Under the pieces are notes generated by a model. That model worked only from the letters and a program-made list of their open reading frames with translations. It was not told the origin of the DNA and searched no databases. Below, piece by piece: positions 23,353-29,444 of a stretch of DNA of 36,790 nucleotides. The position numbers and the translations under genes are program-made. This DNA is from CAYTYZ01 sp964442385 (GTDB lineage: Bacteria; Patescibacteriota; Microgenomatia; UBA12405): positions 1 through 36,790 of the forward strand of contig CAYTYZ010000013.1 in the NCBI GenBank assembly GCA_964442385.1, read 5' to 3'. Position 1 is the stretch's first letter, and the number at the start of each line of letters is the position of its first letter.

Positions 23353-23393
23353 CAAAAAAGGCGCTTCTTGGAATTGCTTCCTTAAAGCGCCTT
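23353..23393 (-). terminator. intrinsic terminator of the paired-paralogue operon
   Basis: GGCGCTT pairs with AAGCGCC (23360-23366 with 23385-23391), followed on the minus strand by a T run. Confidence 0.88.
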
Positions 23394-23418
23394 TGTACCT
23401 ACAATTTCTACTTATGCC

Positions 23419-23991
23419 CTATTGAATTTGGATCCATAGCTCGTTCAGGTCTGTCGCATAAATATAGTCGTGATCCGTAACTTCATCGTCTAACTGAAAA
23501 CCATTGCGGCAACTATCGATCATAGGGTCCAAAAGCAAGGCATTCAACCGAGAGTCCTTTCGAATCATCAACTCAGCCAATGCCCTCACTACTTCAAGTT
23601 CACTCAATAGAGAAAGCCAGTCTTTAAGCTCTTCTTCCGTAAAAAACTCGAGTATGTACATGGAAACTGGTCCAACGACCTTGGTCAAGCTAGTCCATGA
23701 AGGCTTTTGGTTTGAAGCAATAAGCCTTGAAAGACTCAAGACAATCGTGTCATAAACCACATCATAAGGAGTATACCCCTTATCCAAACGGGAAGTGTTC
23801 TGCCTGATTTCCGGCATGGCCAGAATCTCAAACAAGCGCACATCGTCGTGAAGCACCAACTCGGCTATGATTCGCAAGGACGCGTTTAGGCCAGACCCAA
23901 CAATCAATTCCTTAAGGCGGCCCAGTTTGGCATTTTGAATAACTGTCATCCCCATTTCGCCAATTTGACTAGTCTTGCTTTTCCAGTTCAT
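23419..23991 (-). CDS. hypothetical helical protein, second of a tandem paralogue pair (190 aa)
   Basis: The start is ATG 23991, behind AAAGGAGGAG. The N-terminal 60 residues repeat the pattern of the upstream gene ('KSKTSQIGE...LKELIV...LRIIAELVLHDDVRLFEILAMPEI'), and a second related block ('VVRALAELMIRKDSRLNALLLDPMID') occurs further on, so it is made of two degenerate helical repeats. No membrane segment or catalytic motif is evident. The start overlaps the upstream stop by 4 nt (ATGA). Function unknown. Confidence 0.7.
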   Translation of the reverse strand: MNWKSKTSQIGEMGMTVIQNAKLGRLKELIVGSGLNASLRIIAELVLHDDVRLFEILAMPEIRQNTSRLDKGYTPYDVVYDTIVLSLSRLIASNQKPSWTSLTKVVGPVSMYILEFFTEEELKDWLSLLSELEVVRALAELMIRKDSRLNALLLDPMIDSCRNGFQLDDEVTDHDYIYATDLNELWIQIQ

Positions 23992-24287
23992 TTTTGCTCC
24001 TCCTTTGTAATTTCCAAAATCCGCTGTTCCAACATGGCAGCCCAACCATGGTCAGTCTCAGTGGTTTCCATAAAGTTCTCAAACTTTCGCCAATGGGTAT
24101 TGATCTCTGGCATGGCCAGAAGAGATTTCAACCGTGAATCGTTGCAAAGCATCAACTCAACCAGAACCCACAGCGCTTGCGATGGGGTTCTCTCCATAAC
24201 AAACTGCTTCAATTTGGTCACGCCCATGCTGCTCATGAGACTCAATAGCCTTTCGTTTAATTTACCGGTTTTACTTACCCAAGACAT
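23988..24287 (-). CDS. hypothetical helical protein, first of a tandem paralogue pair (99 aa)
   Basis: ATG 24287 follows GGAGG. The sequence 'WVLVELMLCNDSRLKSLLAMPEI' is the same repeat found in the downstream protein (RLFEILAMPEI, RLNALLLDPMI). One repeat here and two there suggest growth by internal duplication. The pair is transcribed with a leader of about 180 nt that can fold in alternative ways. Function unknown. Confidence 0.7.
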   Translation of the reverse strand: MSWVSKTGKLNERLLSLMSSMGVTKLKQFVMERTPSQALWVLVELMLCNDSRLKSLLAMPEINTHWRKFENFMETTETDHGWAAMLEQRILEITKEEQK

Positions 24288-24474
24288 GTTGCCTCCAAAT
24301 TTGATTTATGTCCGCCAGGGTGGACAGCTATTTACCCCGATTTCTCGGGACAAAATCTTGCCCACCCCTTAAGTAGTTTGTAAATGTAAAAGTACAGTTT
24401 ATAATTTAGCAAGTAAGTAAAAGGACACCGCAAGTGACATCAAATTACTTACTTGCAGTTCATATTATAACACA
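24288..24474 (-). promoter_or_regulatory. promoter and structured leader with alternative hairpins
   Basis: A TATAAT box lies near 24465-24474 (minus strand). The transcript would begin with GCAAGTAAGTAA, which pairs perfectly over 12 bp with TTACTTACTTGC (24409-24420 with 24445-24456). Inside the loop an extra ACTTGC can pair with the first GCAAGT instead. Further on are CCCGA-GAAA-TCGGG (GNRA-type loop) and TGTCC...GGACA hairpins before GGAGG. Confidence 0.55.
24308..24352. repeat. two short palindrome families side by side
   Basis: TGTCCGCCAGGGTGGACA belongs to the GTCCGCC/GGCGGAC family found in the degenerate tRNA copies. CCCGATTTCTCGGGA resembles the CCCGATTATCGGGA that replaces the anticodon arm in the tRNA-Arg copy near 29455. 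Here they occur away from a tRNA. Confidence 0.55.
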
Positions 24475-24692
24475 TTTTCAGGCCTTATTCCCAGTAGTTC
24501 CTGATATTTTCCCAAATCCTGTTCTCCACATAATAATTTGATATTTTTATTGCCTCTTAACTTTAATTCAACCAAATCATTAGGGAGCCTTTCTGAAAAA
24601 GAGAACCCTTTATCAATCCTAGTTATTGTCCAAAAGTCGGTCCCAGGTCTTGCAAAAAAAGCCTCAGAACTTAATTGCTCGTCACTTAGCAT
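24465..24692 (-). CDS. hypothetical protein (75 aa)
   Basis: Short soluble protein, no recognised domain. A TAATTT box lies 6 nt before ATG 24692; GGAAG in that gap could also act as a weak ribosome binding site. It ends where the promoter of the paired-paralogue operon begins. Coding status is likely but based only on frame, start context and composition. Confidence 0.5.
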   Translation of the reverse strand: MLSDEQLSSEAFFARPGTDFWTITRIDKGFSFSERLPNDLVELKLRGNKNIKLLCGEQDLGKYQELLGIRPENVL

Positions 24693-24707
24693 ACTTCCAA
24701 ATTACAC

Positions 24708-25079
24708 CTATTTTTTTGTTTTGCCAATTGCCTTAGTTGGCGCTTGTTCTTTCCAGATATACAAATACCAATAAATAGGCATGGCTATAATATTGCCAAC
24801 AAATATTAACAAAGCCCATACCAAACGCATATCCTGACTTAAAATTTGGTTTTTCATTGCCAACAACACATAATAAATCAACATCCCCACCATGTCTATC
24901 ATAGTTAAAACATGAAGTATAAAAATCACTGCAAATCCAGCAACAAAAGGGGAAGGATCCTGGTTGGGACTACCCGAAGCCACTGATATTTGAATAAGGA
25001 TAAACAACATAAAAACAAAAAAATACATTATTGGCCACATGGTTAGAAAAAGCACCCCTAGTTTTTTATTTTTTGTCAT
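24708..25079 (-). CDS. four-helix membrane protein, hypothetical (123 aa)
   Basis: The start is set at ATG 25079 (MTKNKKLGVLF); a longer frame would run into the terminator of the upstream gene. Four hydrophobic segments (about residues 8-28, 42-62, 66-80 and 88-110) with a Lys-rich end. TATATT lies 9 nt upstream. It is part of a run of small membrane proteins but lacks their shared leader. Function unknown. Confidence 0.65.
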   Translation of the reverse strand: MTKNKKLGVLFLTMWPIMYFFVFMLFILIQISVASGSPNQDPSPFVAGFAVIFILHVLTMIDMVGMLIYYVLLAMKNQILSQDMRLVWALLIFVGNIIAMPIYWYLYIWKEQAPTKAIGKTKK

Positions 25080-25096
25080 AGGTAAGTAAATATAAC

Positions 25097-25133
25097 AAAA
25101 AAAAGGCGCCCGCGGGAGTATCCCACAGGCGCC
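25097..25133 (-). terminator. intrinsic terminator of the 64-aa membrane protein gene
   Basis: GGCGCC...GGCGCC (25105-25110 with 25128-25133) with an inner GGGA/TCCC stem, followed on the minus strand by eight T residues. Confidence 0.9.
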
Positions 25134-25141
25134 GTGCTCTA

Positions 25142-25336
25142 TTAAAATTGCAAAACATCCCTGGAGTTTACCAAACAAAACAGAATCAGGGATTCAATTA
25201 TCCCTAGGGCAATCAAAAAAATGACAGTTTCAATTGACATCTGAAGAACGTCGTGAATCCAATTTACCCCAAGAAATACAAAGGCAGTCACCACGATGAT
25301 AATGCCACCAAGCTTCAACCTTTTCTTGCGCAACAT
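25142..25336 (-). CDS. small two-helix membrane protein, hypothetical (64 aa)
   Basis: A basic N-terminus (MLRKKRLK) precedes two hydrophobic helices (about residues 9-25 and 35-56). GGGAGG precedes ATG 25336. It starts 19 nt after the stop of the next upstream membrane protein and ends at a strong terminator, so the two are probably one operon. Function unknown. Confidence 0.7.
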   Translation of the reverse strand: MLRKKRLKLGGIIIVVTAFVFLGVNWIHDVLQMSIETVIFLIALGIIESLILFCLVNSRDVLQF

Positions 25337-25355
25337 TTTTCCTCCCTGGTTTTGT

Positions 25356-25628
25356 TTACGAGAGAATACCAGCGGTTAGTCCATTTAGCACTGCAAGAAC
25401 CAACACCAATTTGATGTAGGCACTCCCATTTAACGTGTCGTAATCCTTTTTTGCCGTGAGCCATCCAAAGATGCCACCAGAGATAAAACCTGCAAAGAAA
25501 GAAGGCAGTGGCACTTTGACAAGGTTTAGCAACACAATCGATACACAGAAAACGACGTAAGCATACCCTATTTCCTTTAATGAGTCACCCAGCATCGCGG
25601 CAAAACTCAACTTTTTTTCATTCTCCAT
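25356..25628 (-). CDS. small membrane protein, array unit 1 (90 aa)
   Basis: The start is ATG 25628 behind GGAGG. A charged start MENEKKLSF is followed by three hydrophobic helices. Units 2 and 3 of the array share a similar start (MTNEKKPTFWEIL; MKAQGKIGFWTII) and topology, but little sequence further in, so they are strongly diverged paralogues. Its promoter, leader and terminator spacing are nearly the same as theirs. Function unknown; candidates range from regulators to toxin- or immunity-like peptides, none supported directly. Confidence 0.72.
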   Translation of the reverse strand: MENEKKLSFAAMLGDSLKEIGYAYVVFCVSIVLLNLVKVPLPSFFAGFISGGIFGWLTAKKDYDTLNGSAYIKLVLVLAVLNGLTAGILS

Positions 25629-25752
25629 GTTTTTCCTCCAGTTAAAGATTTCAAAGAGCAAACTTGATTAGACTAAACACCCATAACACAGCAAGCTGAG
25701 TCAAAGTATTCAGTCTATCCTATATTATAATCTAAATTACTTATATAGTCAA
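25629..25752 (-). promoter_or_regulatory. array unit 1 promoter and nested-hairpin leader
   Basis: TTGACT (25747-25752), 17-nt spacer, TATAAT (25724-25729). The leader folds as an outer stem (25669-25680 with 25706-25717; TAGACTGAATAC with GTGTTTAGTCTA) around an inner stem capped by CTTG, then GCTCTTTGAAATC and GGAGG. Confidence 0.8.
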
Positions 25753-25755
25753 TAA

Positions 25756-25800
25756 AACGAAAAAAGCGCTTCTGGCCATAGGCCCTCGAAACGCTTTTTG
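25756..25800 (-). terminator. array terminator (unit 2)
   Basis: AAAAAGCG...CGCTTTTT (25761-25768 with 25792-25799) with inner GGCC pairs. It is identical over about 54 nt to the copy near 26239-26292 and abuts the -35 box of unit 1. Confidence 0.9.
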
Positions 25801-25820
25801 CTATTTGATTTTTCTGGAGG

Positions 25821-26123
25821 CTAGGACAAACCCATACCCTTGTCAATTACACTATAAGTTGCTGTGTACAGTAACGAATTCAGTGCAATCAGCGTCATAA
25901 CCGGAAGGGGGTTGTTGAGAACAGTGTACCCCTTGACTCCAAGCATACCCCCGTAGATTAACATGGAAACAAACTGAGCAATAGATCTTGTCTGGGGTAA
26001 GGGCACATGGAAAATAAGGGTCAATGCAACATACAGCACACACCCCAATGCGTAAATGTAGACCATTGGACTCCAGGTCTCACTCAGTATCTCCCAGAAC
26101 GTGGGCTTCTTCTCATTTGTCAT
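25821..26123 (-). CDS. small membrane protein, array unit 2 (100 aa)
   Basis: The start is ATG 26123 behind CAGGAGG. MTNEKKPTFWEILSETW leads into three hydrophobic helices separated by short Pro-containing loops (VPLPQ also echoes VPLPS in unit 1). It is a self-contained transcription unit with the shared promoter, leader and terminator. Function unknown. Confidence 0.72.
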   Translation of the reverse strand: MTNEKKPTFWEILSETWSPMVYIYALGCVLYVALTLIFHVPLPQTRSIAQFVSMLIYGGMLGVKGYTVLNNPLPVMTLIALNSLLYTATYSVIDKGMGLS

Positions 26124-26243
26124 GATTTCCTCCTGTAGTATCAAAGAGCGAACTTAACGTAGATAAACACCCCAAACTCAGCAAAGCTGAATTCAAGTAT
26201 TTTATCTATCCTATATTGTAGTTTAAATAACAAAACAAGTCAA
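26124..26243 (-). promoter_or_regulatory. array unit 2 promoter and nested-hairpin leader
   Basis: TTGACT (26238-26243), 17-nt spacer, TACAAT (26215-26220). The outer stem uses TAGATAAA/TTTATCTA where unit 1 uses TAGACT/AGTCTA, so paired positions change together. The inner stem is AATTCAGC/GCTGAGTT. Confidence 0.8.
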
Positions 26244-26246
26244 TAA

Positions 26247-26292
26247 AACGAAAAAAGCGCTTCTGGCCATAGGCCCTCGAAACGCTTTTTGC
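26247..26292 (-). terminator. array terminator (unit 3)
   Basis: AAAAAGCG...CGCTTTTT (26252-26259 with 26283-26290), identical to the unit 2 terminator. Confidence 0.9.
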
Positions 26293-26304
26293 CTTTGAAA
26301 CCTA

Positions 26305-26625
26305 CTACTGGAATAAGTATTTCCATTCCAGATGCAACATGGCAGTTAAGGCAAAAATAGTCATGAGATAGATCCCATTTTGCACAAAAAACACCATATG
26401 CATTGCACGACGAGAGTCTCGAATAATGTAGCCAAACATAGCGAGAGCTACAGCATAAATCGACCCTGAAAACAATGCAGACACAAAGGCAGCGACATAC
26501 AGATCGATGCGCAAGCCCAAGTGCAAGCCAAGAAACAAGGCAGCATTAAAACAAAATGTAATTGCCAAGATCCACCACGTGTGGCGAATAATCGTCCAAA
26601 ACCCGATCTTACCTTGTGCTTTCAT
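26305..26625 (-). CDS. small membrane protein, array unit 3 (106 aa)
   Basis: The start is ATG 26625 behind AGGAGG. MKAQGKIGFWTIIRHTWW leads into about four hydrophobic helices, with a basic loop (RDSRRAMH) before the last. It has the same unit design as the other two array members and appears to be their diverged paralogue. Function unknown. Confidence 0.72.
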   Translation of the reverse strand: MKAQGKIGFWTIIRHTWWILAITFCFNAALFLGLHLGLRIDLYVAAFVSALFSGSIYAVALAMFGYIIRDSRRAMHMVFFVQNGIYLMTIFALTAMLHLEWKYLFQ

Positions 26626-26746
26626 TTCTCCTCCTGAAGAAGATTTCAAAGAGCAAACTTGATTAGATTAACACCCATAACCCAGCAAGCTGAGTCAAAG
26701 TATTTAGTCTATCCTATATTATATACTAAAAAACACAATAAGTCAA
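26626..26746 (-). promoter_or_regulatory. array unit 3 promoter and nested-hairpin leader
   Basis: TTGACT (26741-26746), 17-nt spacer, TATAAT (26718-26723). The leader resembles unit 1 closely; the inner stem is ACTCAG-CTTG-CTGGGT, one pair better than in unit 1. Confidence 0.8.
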
Positions 26747-26751
26747 GAAAA

Positions 26752-26790
26752 AAGAAAAAGCGCTTCTGGCCACAAGCCCTCGAAGCGCTT
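26752..26790 (-). terminator. terminator of the 57-aa membrane protein gene
   Basis: AAGCGCTTC pairs with GAAGCGCTT around a GGGC...GGCC loop region, followed on the minus strand by TTTTTC. It is a variant of the array terminators. Confidence 0.85.
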
Positions 26791-26804
26791 ATATAAAACT
26801 AGTA

Positions 26805-26978
26805 TCATTTGCCCATAAGTATCGGTACTATTAGGTTTACACCCATGACCACCGACAAAATAAGCGAAATGATCCCCGTTACAATGAACAAAACAGCGGA
26901 GGCTTTCCTACGCTTAGATTTGAAAACAAGTCCCAAAAGCAGCAAGAATGCAGCAAGCACAGCCAAGAAAATGTCCAT
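26805..26978 (-). CDS. small two-helix membrane protein (57 aa), hypothetical
   Basis: The start is ATG 26978 behind AAGGAGAC. MDIFLAVLAAFLLLLGLVF is followed by a basic loop KSKRRK and a second helix (about residues 28-48). It is the first gene, in transcription order, of the membrane-protein array, but its leader differs from the other three and resembles sequence downstream of tRNA-Lys. It uses TGA as stop, so the code is standard. Function unknown. Confidence 0.72.
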   Translation of the reverse strand: MDIFLAVLAAFLLLLGLVFKSKRRKASAVLFIVTGIISLILSVVMGVNLIVPILMGK

Positions 26979-27073
26979 TCTGTCTCCTTACCTTTTTAAA
27001 GGTGCTAATTTTTAATACACAAATTTTATTTCGTGTATGTCCTATATTATACCAAAATAAATATATAAATCAA
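26979..27073 (-). promoter_or_regulatory. promoter and two-hairpin leader of the 57-aa membrane protein gene
   Basis: TTGATT (27068-27073) and TATAAT (27046-27051) with a 16-nt spacer. The leader holds ATACAC/GTGTAT and ACCTTT/AAGGT hairpins. 'CACGAAATAAAATTTGTG' resembles the repeat linker CACGAAATAAACTTTGTTG beside tRNA-Lys. Confidence 0.65.
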
Positions 27074-27088
27074 TTTATTACAGGTGCT

Positions 27089-27238
27089 AACCCTCGACCA
27101 ATCGCTTTTGAAATCAACAAAGTTTATTTCGTGTGAGTTGGTAGGAGACTCGCCAGTCCGCCGAAGCGGAGCCTAAGAGAAAGCAAGGGAGGAAACCCTC
27201 GACCAATCGCTTTTGAAATCAACAAAGTTTATTTCGTG
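27089..27238 (-). repeat. tandem degenerate 3' copies of tRNA-Lys(CTT)
   Basis: A 53-nt unit (27089-27141 and 27194-27246) occurs twice. It joins the 3' half of tRNA-Lys (GCGATTGGTCGAGGGTT and a CCAACTCA end) to the linker CACGAAATAAACTTTGTTGA. In the near copy the T loop is interrupted after GAGGGTT by about 50 nt containing CTCCGCTTCGGCGGACT. The far copy breaks off after GAGGGTT. Confidence 0.78.
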
Positions 27239-27312
27239 TGAGTTGGGAGGGACTCGAACCCTCGACCAATCGCTTAAGAGGCGATTGCTCTAACCAACTG
27301 AGCTACCAACTC
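27239..27312 (-). tRNA. tRNA-Lys(CTT)
   Basis: Acceptor GAGTTGG/CCAACTC, discriminator A, anticodon loop CTCTTAA giving CTT; 74 nt. No encoded CCA. Confidence 0.95.
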
Positions 27313-27344
27313 GCAGAGAATATTTTATCATAGCCAAACGTGCT

Positions 27345-27791
27345 TTATACCTTTACTACCAATGACAGTCCACTACCAATGGGTCTAACCCTGGTTATAC
27401 TTTCTTTATTTGCTACAGCAATTAAATAAGCCGAAAAACAAGTTCTAGTTATCAATGCCACCCGATCATTGCCGGAATTTTTTATTCTTTCAAAACAATC
27501 CATGGCCCTAGAAAACTTTTGCAAAGGAAATCTTTTTTCTCCAGAAAAAGTTCCAATTTCAGCCAGTCCTTGCCAAATCTCAAGAGGCATTTGAGGATTT
27601 TCACAACCACAAACCAGCATTCCAGTCATACAGGAGCAGTCATCAGGTGCAACGGCAACAAGTCTAGGTTCAAATGATCTTATTCTATAACCAAGCTCGA
27701 GGCCTTGCTCCAAGCCAACTTCAGATAGCACAACGCGACCATGACTAGTATGTTTTTCCTCACCCGGACAACAAATCATTATTTCGTTCAT
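27345..27791 (-). CDS. degenerate histidine-phosphatase-like protein (148 aa)
   Basis: 'MICCPGEEKHTSHGRVVLSE' with 'GLEQGLELGYRI' recalls the start of phosphoglycerate-mutase-like phosphatases (RHGE...L-x-x-G-x-x-QA). The catalytic RHG is absent, replaced by CPGE, and the later 'RVALITRTCFSAYL' stands where the family has a VSHGG-type strand. It is Cys-rich (seven or more). It may be a non-catalytic relative; the assignment is tentative. The start is ATG 27791, 10 nt after TATAAA. Confidence 0.5.
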   Translation of the reverse strand: MNEIMICCPGEEKHTSHGRVVLSEVGLEQGLELGYRIRSFEPRLVAVAPDDCSCMTGMLVCGCENPQMPLEIWQGLAEIGTFSGEKRFPLQKFSRAMDCFERIKNSGNDRVALITRTCFSAYLIAVANKESITRVRPIGSGLSLVVKV

Positions 27792-27816
27792 CTACATGGA
27801 TTTTATAACAATTTAT

Positions 27817-28572
27817 TTATAAAACTGCTGCTAGTGGGGTTGGATTCAGTTTCCTTTGTCTCAAGGTCAATATTGTTTGCTCCAAACTAGCCACATCATT
27901 GTAGTTAAAATGTTGCAAAACAATGAAACCCTTTCCACTTAATGTTGCAACTCTGTTATAGGTGGAGGCAGGGGTGGCAATTTTGCTTGTCCCTTCGCTT
28001 GACAAAGTCCATATAACCCCAGTAAGTCCAGTTTTTTTCATAGCTTCTACCACATTCCAACTCATTCCTCCACCTGGTGGTCGAAAAAAACGATAGGGGG
28101 CAGACTTACCTATAGCAATATCTAAAGCATTTTGAGATCTATTTATTTCACCAACAATTTCGTCTACCGACAACCTTTCAATATACGAATGGCTATAAGT
28201 ATGACAACCAAAATCACAGCCCCAATCATACATTTCTTTCCATACTTTTGGATCAGCATTTATTGCCTGTCCAGTGGGAAACACTGTAAGTCTAGTTTCA
28301 GTATTCTTTAAAACTGAAAGGCAGTTTCTCACTTGAGAAAAGCCATCGTCAAATGTAAGCGCAACGTTGGATAAACCAGGATTTCCTCTCCAAATAAATT
28401 GATCTCGTAGTTTTGGCTCAATTATAAGTTCAACAGGAGTATCTTTTATCTTATTTTTTCTTAAAGTAAGCAAAGAATCAAGCTCGTCATCTTCCGGTAG
28501 AATACGTCGCAGCGACACCAAGGCCAATCCTTTTGCACTTTCTTTTAAAAACTCTCGTCTGCTTATGCTCAT
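27817..28572 (-). CDS. polysaccharide deacetylase (NodB domain) with Tat-like signal
   Basis: 251 residues. The N-terminus SRREFLKESAKGLALVSL carries the twin-arginine pattern SRRxFLK with a short hydrophobic stretch. The NodB domain follows: TFDDG (73-77, D75/D76), HTYSH (H124, H128) completing the metal triad, RPPGG (164-168) and a late QHFN. These enzymes remove N- or O-acetyl groups from peptidoglycan or surface glycans outside the cell. The start lies 4 nt after the discriminator of tRNA-Arg(TCG), so it is probably co-transcribed with that tRNA and has no Shine-Dalgarno site. Confidence 0.88.
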   Translation of the reverse strand: MSISRREFLKESAKGLALVSLRRILPEDDELDSLLTLRKNKIKDTPVELIIEPKLRDQFIWRGNPGLSNVALTFDDGFSQVRNCLSVLKNTETRLTVFPTGQAINADPKVWKEMYDWGCDFGCHTYSHSYIERLSVDEIVGEINRSQNALDIAIGKSAPYRFFRPPGGGMSWNVVEAMKKTGLTGVIWTLSSEGTSKIATPASTYNRVATLSGKGFIVLQHFNYNDVASLEQTILTLRQRKLNPTPLAAVL

Positions 28573-28576
28573 TTAG

Positions 28577-28648
28577 TACGCCCAGTTGGAATTGAACCAA
28601 CATCAACCGCTTCGAAGGCGGATACTCTATCCGTTGAGCTATGGGCGC
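28577..28648 (-). tRNA. tRNA-Arg(TCG)
   Basis: Acceptor GCGCCCA/TGGGCGT (G-U first pair), discriminator A, anticodon loop CTTCGAA giving TCG; 72 nt. Confidence 0.92.
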
Positions 28649-28685
28649 GCCTTGCATATTCTACCAAAAAAATGAATTTAAAAAT

Positions 28686-29053
28686 GTCCCATTCCTTAGG
28701 ACGTTTATTTTATGAGCGAAAAACTGGACGAGATATCCCACCCAACCAGACTTGTCCCAAAGGTTTTATACAAAACATCTTTGGTTTGCTCCATGTAGGC
28801 ATGAAAATCTTCTTTTGAAATTTCAACTAGACCAGGGTTAAAGACAAATCCTAACCCGATTTGATCCTTTGAAACTTGCCTTAGGTATAAAGTTAAATAC
28901 TTATCGTCACTTAGCCAAGCATTGCTGCAAAACTTTTCAAGGTCTTCTTTTGTAACTTTGCTAGAGGAAAATTTCCAATAGCCTCTGATTTGATTTACTG
29001 TTTTCATAGACTGAAATGAATTTAAATTATTAATGAAAGAAAAGGAATGGGAC
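28686..29053. repeat. 12-bp inverted repeats framing the 100-aa gene
   Basis: GTCCCATTCCTT (28686-28697) and AAGGAATGGGAC (29042-29053) are perfect inverted repeats on either side of one gene. 'ATGAATTTAAA' also occurs next to both as a direct repeat. On the minus transcript the two arms would pair the 5' leader with the 3' end, the latter followed by ATTTTTAAA. Confidence 0.6.
28705..29007 (-). CDS. hypothetical protein (100 aa) framed by inverted repeats
   Basis: Small soluble alpha/beta protein ('YWKFSSSKVTKEDLEKFCSN', 'YLTLYLRQVSKDQIGLGFVF') with no recognised family. It lies alone between tRNA-Arg(TCT) and tRNA-Arg(TCG) and is bracketed by 12-bp inverted repeats, so it may be a small mobile or recently inserted unit. 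A TAATTT-like box lies about 15-20 nt before ATG 29007; no Shine-Dalgarno site. Confidence 0.6.
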   Translation of the reverse strand: MKTVNQIRGYWKFSSSKVTKEDLEKFCSNAWLSDDKYLTLYLRQVSKDQIGLGFVFNPGLVEISKEDFHAYMEQTKDVLYKTFGTSLVGWDISSSFSLIK

Positions 29054-29084
29054 TGCCTATTATACCACGTTTTTAAAATAAATG

Positions 29085-29158
29085 TATCCCCGGCCAGAGT
29101 CGAACTGGCGACCCCTTTCTTAGAAGGAAAGTGCTCTATCCTACTGAGCTACGGGGAC
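29085..29158 (-). tRNA. tRNA-Arg(TCT)
   Basis: Acceptor GTCCCCG/CGGGGAT (G-U first pair), discriminator A, anticodon loop CTTCTAA giving TCT; 74 nt. Its extended -10 (TGTTAGAAT) lies inside the end of the GIY-YIG gene. Confidence 0.94.
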
Positions 29159-29169
29159 ATTTTACGTTA

Positions 29170-29442
29170 CTATTCTAACATTTTATCAATGTTCTTGGTT
29201 GATATCAGACTTTCAATAATTTTTCGACTCTTCAATTTCTTTAATCTTAACTCGAGTTTCCTTGCCTCAATAATGTCTTCGCAACAGTGGATAAATACAA
29301 CTTTTACTGGCAATTGATACCTGAGAGATTTGGTTTTCCCAGCGTTGTGTTCAACGATTCTTCTATCAATGTCCTTTGTACTTCCAATATAATACCTCCC
29401 ATTTTTTTCAGATTTTAGTATGTACAGACAAGGCTTTATCAT
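29170..29442 (-). CDS. small GIY-YIG endonuclease-domain protein (URI/YhbQ type)
   Basis: 90 residues, a bare GIY-YIG domain: 'CLYILKSEKNGRYYIGSTKD' gives Y-x-L and YYIG, followed by R32 of 'IDRRIVEHNAGK', and a basic C-terminus 'KLELRLKKLKSRK'. Such stand-alone domains nick or cut DNA in repair or mobile elements. Its ATG lies directly behind a degenerate 5' half of tRNA-Arg(TCT) and its stop lies in the promoter of the intact tRNA-Arg(TCT). So the gene sits precisely between two copies of the same tRNA start. The nuclease could be the agent of that duplication; this is inference. Confidence 0.88.
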   Translation of the reverse strand: MIKPCLYILKSEKNGRYYIGSTKDIDRRIVEHNAGKTKSLRYQLPVKVVFIHCCEDIIEARKLELRLKKLKSRKIIESLISTKNIDKMLE

Positions 29443-29444
29443 AG

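Noticed and set aside
27089..27246. Repeat cluster considered as a CRISPR array
   Set aside because: Only two 53-nt units, both made of tRNA-Lys sequence, with no regular spacers and no cas genes.
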